Part shown: positions 56,796-64,000 of the stretch, in pieces
Numbering within the stretch: position 1 is the first letter of the stretch
Layout: the number at the start of each line of letters is the position of its first letter
Source of the DNA: Xenorhabdus yunnanensis
Lineage (GTDB): Bacteria; Pseudomonadota; Gammaproteobacteria; Enterobacterales; Enterobacteriaceae
DNA length: 64,000 nucleotides
Reading direction: 5' to 3'
NCBI RefSeq assembly: GCF_028598805.1
Contig: NZ_JAQRFI010000016.1
Location: forward strand, 26,372-90,371
Notes under the pieces: generated by a model
What the model was told of the DNA's origin: nothing
The model's input: only the letters and a program-made list of their open reading frames with translations
Databases searched by the model: none
Made by a program: the position numbers and the translations under genes

Positions 56796-58571
56796 TTACA
56801 TTTCACGGCGCAGTCCGAGTTGATGCGGAAATGCCCATAACGCCGTCTGTTCATCCTGCCGATAAATTTCCAGCATGATGAAGTTATCCCGGACAACAAA
56901 GCTCGCCAGCAGTTGGCTGATCACCCGGCAGAACTGGTACATGATGCCGTCATTTTCATAACAAGCAGGATTAAGGTGCAAATGCAGGGTGTTGCCATTA
57001 ATAACACCCCCCAGTCTCCCTGGACCGTAGTCAAGACGGCTGTCAAATCGGGCGTCCAGAAGTACAATCCCGTCAATATGCTGCTGCATCCGGTGGCTGA
57101 GGACGCGATCATGTCCGGCATAGCAATCATACAAACGCAGAAAATTTTTCAGGGACTCGGTATTGAAAAGCAAAAATGGCGTGTGGTTGAGCTTATCAAT
57201 CAGCGCCCAGTCTGATTTTCCCATCACCATCGGGGGAAGATCCGGTGACACGGGGGTGATATTGCGGGCACGCAGGTGAGAAGGCACGGATTCCTGGGAT
57301 TCGGTGATATCCCCTGGCTCCAATGTCATGGCCTGCGTATGGTAGCCGATAAAATGCGCGCAGACCGTTTGTGACGGCAGGCGGGTGGCGTCTTTTCCAT
57401 CCGTACCAAGAAAATGTATCCGGTTCTGGATACGTCCAAGCAGATCGATTGAGAGCCGTGGCTGGAAATAGAGATTATCGGGTTGCCCTTCACCACGCAG
57501 CCAGCCACTTTTCTCGCAGAACTGAGCCACAGGCTGGAAATAAAGGGTGTTATCGTGAGATTGTTTTCCGCCGGGTTGCTTGGCCGTTTGGACACCCTGT
57601 AACTGGAATAACCGCTCAGTCTCTAATAAAGGAATGGTGTAATGCGCGTTATTTTCTTCAAACGGGATCGGCTGTCTTGACATCGTTTCCAAATGGACGG
57701 CAGGGACACAGCCTAACTGGAAAGCATCGCCCAATGTCTCCAGCGGCAGCTCGCCTTCCAGCCTGAATATCAGCTCAAATGACCCGTCGCGGTTTAACGG
57801 CAACTCGCGGTAATCCAACGCATCGATGGTCACAAAGTCAAAAGCATGGGGCAGGCAATAATATTCCGTCATCCGTTGCAGGCGGTCAAAATGATTGTGG
57901 CCTGTGGGCAGTATATTGTGATGAAAATTCGCATCACAGCCGTGCAACCGGGCGTACCGGAGTCTTTTTTCTTCGTTTTGCGTGCGCAGATAAATATCAT
58001 CAAGGTGCTGTTCCAGCCACAGACTCAGCTGAGCCGCCCGTTCACGGTCTGTACCAAGAAAAAATTGCAGTAATCCTACCTGCCAACGGTCTGAAACTGC
58101 GCCTGTCTGGCGCAATGTCAATATGATCTCGCTGTATTCCCGTGTTTTTTGGATCTGCCTGTTCAGGACAATGAAAGGCTCAATATGCAAAGGGCGGCAA
58201 GTGCGAAACCGTAACGTGTGTTCCCCCTCTGCGGTGGTTATCGGTGCACTCTGAGGAATATCTACTGCACCCTGATGAACGCCCTGATGAGGGGTGAATT
58301 GAATGATCGTCGTCGGAGGCACAGGGCGCAGGGCATGTGGCCAGATGCGTCCGAGCATGTCATGGGTTATTTGCGGAAAGCTGTCTTCAATAGTGCTGCG
58401 CAGATTTGAGGTTAATAATGAAAACCTTCAAACAGGCGTTCAATATCCGGATCATGAAGGGTACTCAGAAAAGGTTTCAGATGCGGAAACTCTACTGCCA
58501 TCAACTTTGCTTTTTCACGCAAGTAAGCTAATTCTTGCAGGTACAGCGATTCCTTGTTGTTTTTCATTGAT
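56796..58571 (-). pseudogene. tssF: T6SS baseplate protein TssF, frameshifted in a T-run
   Basis: Start at 58571 (MKNNKESLYLQELAYLREKAKLMAVEFPHLKPFL... DPDIERLFEGF). One T missing in the run near 58424-58427 leads to an early TAA; restored, the frame continues SLLTSNLRSTIEDSFPQITHDMLGRIWPHALRPVPPTTIIQF and runs 520 codons to 56796. Joined length about 591 matches TssF. It is the only core T6SS gene in the window; tssG, tssE and others are absent. It precedes vgrG by 31 nt. Confidence 0.88.
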
Positions 58572-58885
58572 TGTTATCTCTAATGTTCCGATTAATAATT
58601 AATCGACATTTTGTGAGTAAAGTTTATATAAAATTAATACGCGATAGGTAATGGTGATTTATTGTACATGGGTGTTGAGTTAATTTATTTAATGTAATTC
58701 CGTTTTCTCCAGATTTGGGAGAAGTCTGAATCGTTGTGCCAGCCCGCCTCTGAAGGAGAACCGAGCGACAGCGGCGAAAGTGTCAATATCCGCTTTTTTA
58801 CATTTCGCAAAAAAGAATTGATTGCTGACTTTTCTTTATTTTTTTCGCACGCTTTTCGCTTGTTTTTGGATGCGGGAATGTAGCG
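58572..58885. other. Junction between T6SS island and third transfer block
   Basis: Divergent intergenic region. The left part is AT-rich and may hold the T6SS promoter; the right part (AAGGAGAACCGAGCGACAG near 58755) is more like the ICE. No att-like repeat could be recognised. Confidence 0.4.
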
Positions 58886-59284
58886 ATGAGAAAGTGGTAT
58901 ACATTATTCTGGTTAGGATGGGTGGCCGTCTCAGCCGCCAATGCAAAAACGGGAGTTTATACGGACAGCCAACATCCTCCCGTCAATTTTTCCTCGGATA
59001 CCCCTATCGTTTGGCTGGATGCGGCTGAGCAACAGCAGCAGAAAATCTTCGCTCAGCTTTCTGCCGACCCTCAACACGCTGCGAGACAGGCACAGGCAAT
59101 ACTGCGATTGCCTCAATGGCATCAGCAGGAACAGCACATGATCAATGCTTACCGTACCGTTGTTGAAGCCTGGCAATTAGGCGTGCGTAAATACCCTGCG
59201 GTGGTATTTGATGACCGTGATGTCGTGTATGGCACGGCGGATGTGGCAAAGGCGAGCGCCCTCAGGGAGCAGAGTCAACCATGA
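58886..59284 (+). CDS. ICE protein, TIGR03757 family
   Basis: 132 residues with signal peptide (LFWLGWVAVSAANA). The mature part (KTGVYTDSQHPPVNF; LDAAEQQQQKIFAQLSADPQHA; VRKYPAVVFDDRDVVYGTADVAKA) is typical of this periplasmic family of integrating conjugative elements. It opens the third transfer block. Its stop overlaps the next start as ATGA at 59281. Confidence 0.88.
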   Translation: MRKWYTLFWLGWVAVSAANAKTGVYTDSQHPPVNFSSDTPIVWLDAAEQQQQKIFAQLSADPQHAARQAQAILRLPQWHQQEQHMINAYRTVVEAWQLGVRKYPAVVFDDRDVVYGTADVAKASALREQSQP

Positions 59285-60249
59285 AGTCACAGCGCCTTGC
59301 TTTTCCTGTTGCCATCACGCTGATAGTGGCGTTTGCTTCCTTTGCACAGGCTTCCCTCAACACCGCCCAGATTGTGGTCAGCAGCCTCTCGCCATCCTGT
59401 ATTCAGTGGCGGGTCAGTGGCATTTGTTACTGGCTGTTTTGTTCCTGGCATGGCTGCTCAGTGAAAACGTCAGTTAAGGTCACTCACCACCTCCCCGAAG
59501 CGGTGGTGTCCACCTATCATACGCCCGGCGGCAATCCGTGGTCAGAAATGGCGCAGGTCAGCCGATTATCCGGCGGACTGGAAAACGCCGTCACCGGTGC
59601 ATTATCCCACCTGACTGCCGGCGGCGGTCACCATAATCGCCAGATTTCAGGCCAGCGCCGTACCAGCCTGCGTTTCAAATACGCCGATGCCATTGGGCAT
59701 CCCGCCACCCGTCTGATGGGCGGGCAAATCCCTGGTTATTCCTGTCGAAGCGCGGCTACCCCGTTAGTGCCTTATTTTCTCAGCACATTGGATACCGTCG
59801 CGTGGCGTACCGGTTTGCCGGAGTCATTCTACCCGGAAGCCCTGATCCCCGGTGAGCGGGAGCTGGGTAGTCAAATGTCCGCCAATCTGTGGGGCCATAT
59901 TTACCCGCGCTCAGGATTCGTCAATCAGACCGATGATGACAAGGCATCTGCCGTAGTGGCACAGCGGGTGGCGGATATCATTACCCGTGCAGGACAGCCC
60001 CATGTTTATCAGGTATTAAAAGGAAAGCCGACTGACGGTTATTGGCCACCCGAACCGGTGACAGAAAATACCGGCACCAAAAATCACCAATGGCAATGGT
60101 TATCACCCCGGCTAAACCAGTCCTGCGCGGTGTTTCCTGACGGAGAATATGCTGCTGCGGTCAATGGCAATCAGGCGTATGCCCTGTGGCAACCCTACAG
60201 CTGTTGCCAGCGTTGCGGGCAGCGTTTTCTCGGCAGTACCGATATCTGA
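59281..60249 (+). CDS. ICE protein, TIGR03756, TraU-like
   Basis: 322 residues. Signal peptide (FPVAITLIVAFASFAQA) and a Cys-rich N-terminal region (SPSCIQWRVSGICYWLFCSWHGC), the hallmark of TraU-type mating-pair proteins. C-terminal Cys pairs (YSCCQRCGQRFLG) suggest several disulfides. ATG overlaps the previous stop. Intact. Confidence 0.9.
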   Translation: MKSQRLAFPVAITLIVAFASFAQASLNTAQIVVSSLSPSCIQWRVSGICYWLFCSWHGCSVKTSVKVTHHLPEAVVSTYHTPGGNPWSEMAQVSRLSGGLENAVTGALSHLTAGGGHHNRQISGQRRTSLRFKYADAIGHPATRLMGGQIPGYSCRSAATPLVPYFLSTLDTVAWRTGLPESFYPEALIPGERELGSQMSANLWGHIYPRSGFVNQTDDDKASAVVAQRVADIITRAGQPHVYQVLKGKPTDGYWPPEPVTENTGTKNHQWQWLSPRLNQSCAVFPDGEYAAAVNGNQAYALWQPYSCCQRCGQRFLGSTDI

Positions 60250-60264
60250 ATAAGGAAATGAACA

Positions 60265-61701
60265 ATGACGAGAATAAATGTGTTATTGCTGATATTGGGC
60301 GGACTGGCAACCGCTTCTGTACAGGGTAATACGCCGATTGTGTCCCTCTCATTACCGCAGGTGAATAATAGTGTTCTGGGTTATGGAGCTGAGACCCGTG
60401 GTGCTGTCTCCGATACGCTGTTTTATACCTTGGGTGGCGGCTCGGTGATTTCGCAACCGGCCACCCGCAGTTCCCTGACCAGACTGGGCGGACTGGAACT
60501 GGGCTGGAGTTCCGATTTGATGTGCGGCAATTTTGATTTGAAAACCACGGTCGGCAATCAGCTAAATGGCATTACAGCCGGGTTTAAAAATCTGATGAGT
60601 GAAGTGATCCAGAGCGCAACCGGCGCTGTCGCCAGCTTACCGGCCATGGTCATCCAGCGTGCCAATCCGAGTCTGTATGACATGCTGACCAATGGGGTTT
60701 TGCAGGCCAATGTGGCGTTCGATAAGGCCCAGTTTACTTGCCAGAACATGGCCAAACGGATGATGGACTTTGCGCAAAACAGTAAATGGACGCAGTCTGC
60801 TGCTCTACAGGAATATAAGACACAGGTGAACAGCGGGGATGCGGATGCGGTGAGAGTGAATAATGCCGGCAGTAAATCCACAGGCACAGGCGGGCATCAA
60901 TGGATTGGTGGGAAGAAGCAAGGTGGCAAGGGGCAGAATGCCATCCGGCCCACCCGTGATTTAGCCAGTGCAGGGTTTAATATGATGAATCATCTGCCGG
61001 TACTGAGTCAGGCTTCAATCAGCCATCAAAATTGTGATGGCGGTGCCTGTCGCCAATTCCAGAATGCCAGCGAAGCGGCGGAGGCGGTGGTAAAAGTGTT
61101 GGGTGACCGGGCTATCCGCACCTGTGCCAATGCCGCGGAATGCACCAGTGGGAGTGAATCTCAGCAACCGGGCGCGACGGTGGCCGGCACGGGTTTTGCC
61201 CCGATGCTGGAAGAGAGCACCAAAGCCAATATTGAACAGCTGGTGAAACTGGTCAATGGCACGGAAAAACCCACTGCCGCCAATCTGGCCAAACTGAAAA
61301 CCGGCAGTCTAGCCGTGACCAAAGGTGTTATTCAGGCGTTGCAACGAGACCCGGACAGTGCCGCGTTGACCGCACGTTTGGCGGGTGAACTGGCGATGGC
61401 CGAAACCACCGAAACGGCGTTGCTGATGCGGCGCATGCTTATCACTGGGATGTCCGAACCCAATGCTGCGGCGTAATCAGAAGCCCTGGCGGAAGGCGAA
61501 CGGCGGATTGATGCACTGAACCGGGAAATCAATGCGCTGAAAAATGAGATGATGCTGAAACGGGAACTGTCGCGCAATGCCATCCTGACCATTATTGAGC
61601 GGGACACTCAGCGCATCCAAATGCATCCGCAAAAGCAAGTGCCGGAGAGCACCGATGCGCGTTTTTATCAGTTGGAAATGCCCCACAGTGAACGGCGGTA
61701 A
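60265..61701 (+). pseudogene. ICE protein, TIGR03755 (PFL_4711), ochre-interrupted
   Basis: Signal peptide (LLLILGGLATASVQG) and the family body (GYGAETRGAVSDTLFYTLGGGSVISQP; GWSSDLMCGNFDLKTTVGNQLNG). TAA at 61474-61476 cuts the frame after SEPNAAA, but the same phase continues SEALAEGERRIDALNREINALKNEMMLKRELSRNAILTIIE to TAA 61699-61701, a coiled-coil tail expected in the family. The lesion probably came from CAA. The truncated protein of 403 residues lacks the last 74. Related to TraH-like mating proteins. Confidence 0.87.
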
Positions 61702-61707
61702 AGTGAT

Positions 61708-62043
61708 ATGGCAGCGATGATCCCCACATTGAGAAAAGGGGTTGTGCTATTACTGATTATCGCTTTGGTGATGGTTATCAGTTTAGCGATAGGCTGGACC
61801 GGGCTGTATCAGGCGGAAAAACTCACCGAGATGCACCATTGGGTGACCGAAACCGGGGGATTCTGGTTAGTCTGGCGGTTATGCCTGTATGCCGTACTGG
61901 GCTGGGGTAGCTGGAAAATCGGGCAAAGGACAACACATCAGCCAACACACCGTGCAGCGTTGATACGGGTGATGGTGGTCAGCCTGCTGTTTATCCTGCT
62001 GGGTGAATATGCCCTGTCAGGGAATATTGAGGGAACAAGATGA
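61708..62043 (+). CDS. ICE membrane protein between TIGR03755 and TraG
   Basis: 111 residues with three hydrophobic segments (VVLLLIIALVMVISLAIGW, FWLVWRLCLYAVLGWG, VMVVSLLFILLGEYAL). A small inner-membrane protein regularly found at this place in PFGI-1 type ICEs; role unknown. It overlaps the traG start (ATGA at 62040). Confidence 0.78.
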   Translation: MAAMIPTLRKGVVLLLIIALVMVISLAIGWTGLYQAEKLTEMHHWVTETGGFWLVWRLCLYAVLGWGSWKIGQRTTHQPTHRAALIRVMVVSLLFILLGEYALSGNIEGTR

Positions 62044-63533
62044 CCACCAACAGCTATCTGGAATATTTTCTGAAGTTGCTCGGCTGGGTAGTCAACAACG
62101 GCCTGTGGCAAATTCTGATTGCCACCGGGCTGTTTACAACCCCTTTAGTGATAAAGGTCATCGCTGTCTGGCTGAAAGTGCGGGAGGGTGGCGAAGAGGA
62201 CGGTCATGGGGGATTACAGTCGCTTGCCCGTCTCGAAAATACGTTGTATGGCGCCTTTTTCGTGATGGTGGTGTGTTGTGTGCCACTGGTCAATGTCAGC
62301 CTCAGTACCCTCCAGTATGATCAGTCCCGCGCCAAAAGCTGTGGCACCTGGACACCGAAAGCGCCGGATAAAAGTGGCTATGCGCCGGTGATCTCCAGCC
62401 TGAATAATCAGACGGCGGCGGTGCACCGGTTGTCCAAAGGGTTAACACAGGCGGCAGTGGCCTCCGTTCCCTGCCGGCCGGATTTACGGCAGTTGCGCTT
62501 TGAGGTGCAGCACACCCGTATCCGCAATCCGGCACTGGCGGCGGAATTACAGGATTTCACTCACGATTGTTATGCGCTGGCACTGCATCAGTGGAAACAA
62601 CGGGATCAGGGGAAAACCCCCGATCCGGCTACCCTGAGTGATATCGACTGGCTGGGCAGCCGCACGTTTTTAGCCGGGGATTACCAGACACTGCAATCCC
62701 GCACACCCAGAGCCGACTTTCCGTGGCAGCCGAGCCGGGACGATGGGCGGCCTGATACCGGGCAGGGCGGATATCCCTACTGCAAAGCCTGGTGGTCAGC
62801 CCCCCAAACCGGCCTGAAAGACCGGGTACTGGCACAGGCCGATCCGGGCTTGTGGCTGCGCCTGTCTGCAACCCTGAACATGTTGGGCAAAAATACGCAG
62901 GAATATCAGGAAGCGGTGATCCGCCGTCTGGTCAATCCGGTGAACCTGGCGGTTTCGCAGGAAGGGTATGTCTATGCCGGCTATGGCGGCAATGCTGATC
63001 CCACCCTGTTGGATGGATCTAACCGAATCGGGGCTTCCGCAGGGACATTATTGGGCGGATTACTTGGCATGCCGATGTTTGATGCAATACGCCAGGCACT
63101 GCCGATGATGCAGGCGGTGATCCTGATGGCGTTGTATATCCTGATACCCCTGATTTTGCTGTTTGCGGCGTATGAGTTTAAGACCGTTTTCACGCTGACG
63201 TTCGTTATCTTTGCATTGAATTTTCTGACTTTTTGGTGGGAACTGGCGCGCTGGCTGGACAGCCATTTGCTGGACGCCCTGTACGGCTCGGACACCCACA
63301 GCCTGTTTAATCTGGCGGGCATTCAGAACACCTCGGACGATTTAATCATGGGGCTGATAATGGGCACGCTGTTTATTGTACTGCCGATGGTCTGGCTGGG
63401 CGCACTGACCTGGGCCGGGGTGCGAATGGGGGATGTGGCCGGGATGATGAACTAGGGCGTGGGGCAGGTCAGGCAATCTGCGGGCATGTTCGGGCAGATG
63501 GTGATGCAGAAGGTGTTGTCGAAAGGAAAGTAG
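62040..63533 (+). pseudogene. traG: TraG-like mating-pair membrane protein, amber near C-terminus
   Basis: 471 residues to TAG 63453-63455, then the same frame continues GVGQVRQSAGMFGQMVMQKVLSKGK to TAG at 63531-63533. N-terminal membrane segments (LWQILIATGLFTTPLVIKVIAVWL, NTLYGAFFVMVVCCVPLVNVSLS) and a C-terminal set (ALPMMQAVILMALYILIPLILLFAA, MGLIMGTLFIVLPMVWLGALTW) match the TraG N-terminal domain family. The 25 lost residues may be dispensable, so function is possible. It takes part in mating-pair stabilisation. Confidence 0.8.
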
Positions 63534-64000
63534 TCAAATGAGAGGCTTAAAACTTAAGGGATAGCACGTTATCCCCTGAGTTTAATTTGAATGTGATATT
63601 TTCTTTTTTTAATCTATTGATAATTGTTTCGATAATTAAAATAAGTTATGTTGTCGCGTTAATGTTTTAATTCATGCGCTGCTGAATTCAGGTTTTATAT
63701 TCACATAACTAACACAACAGTTATGACCTGTATCACAAAAAAGTAAATTATTGAATGCCATTTCAGTTAGGATGTCTTATATATAAAGCGCTATACTTTC
63801 ATGTTTATATCGATATCCTTTTCAGGGTAACAGACGATATTTAATTATTATAGAAGCCTCAAGGGTTGTAACCCTTGAGGCTTCGCTACTTATGGCTTTA
63901 GCCAGTTTAAGTAGCGTCAGCTTCTTAAACATAAAACCCCCCGCTATGCGGGTGGAGGCCAAGGGTTATACCAAGAAAAACACCTTTCCGTTACGATATA
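63534..64000. other. Gene-free end region with three hairpins
   Basis: No gene. Notable palindromes: 63853-63867/63870-63884 (15-base arms, 2-base loop), 63885-63892/63908-63915 (GCTACTTA/TAAGTAGC) and 63940-63944/63948-63952 (CCCGC/GCGGG). They are closely spaced, as at the ends of IS200/IS605-type elements or after an operon. Whether an IS begins beyond the window cannot be seen. Confidence 0.5.

Overview
The window is accessory DNA from an enterobacterium. Base composition, intergenic style and gene relatives point to the Morganellaceae, most likely Xenorhabdus or Photorhabdus; this is an inference, since no core chromosomal gene is present. Almost everything from about 18.4 kb to 63.5 kb belongs to one integrative and conjugative element (ICE) of the PFGI-1/SPI-7/ICEHin1056 type, with an MPF-G type IV secretion system. 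Two cargo islands interrupt it.

Layout. 1-1109: a structured RNA and a tyrosine recombinase. 1.2-14 kb: a second structured RNA, then a minus-strand operon encoding a type I secretion ABC exporter and adaptor, two DUF5625 proteins and a 2249-residue RTX protein with a papain-like N-terminus and a subtilisin domain. 14.2-18.3 kb: a P4-like satellite module (iteron-like repeats, primase-helicase, AlpA, integrase) whose right edge cuts into the ICE topoisomerase III gene. 18.4-23.4 kb: ICE replication genes (topB fragment, DUF3577 gene split by a group II intron, ssb). 23.4-26.2 kb: a DUF4276 + AAA ATPase pair and an ANT(6)-like nucleotidyltransferase. 26.2-26.8 kb: a second copy of the first structured RNA, acting as leader of an Nlp-like regulator.

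From 26.9 kb come the transfer genes in three blocks: PilL-like to TIGR03747 (26.9-31.5), RAQPRD to the VirB4-type ATPase (34.2-42.0), and TIGR03757 to TraG (58.9-63.5). Between the last two blocks is cargo: a broken inverse autotransporter, a PfkB kinase with an HTH domain, a methyltransferase, IS1/IS110/IS630 material, and an orphan T6SS island (tssF, vgrG, DUF2169, PAAR-like, Ntox15 DNase effector, Tdi1-type immunity plus a cut paralogue).

Many genes carry one clean lesion: in-frame stops (ssb, TIGR03755, TraG, autotransporter, IS630, maturase, Ntox15 toxin) or one-base losses in short homopolymers (tssF, vgrG, DUF2169, TIGR03745, IS630). Either the element is recently decaying and no longer self-transmissible, or part of the sequence has indel errors. 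The most novel item is the pair of roughly 150-nt RNAs (22-165 and 26250-26393): their helices differ by seven compensatory base-pair changes and share a UUCG-capped hairpin. A second inverted pair of hairpin RNAs (about 1795-1900 and 19454-19556) shows the same kind of evidence.
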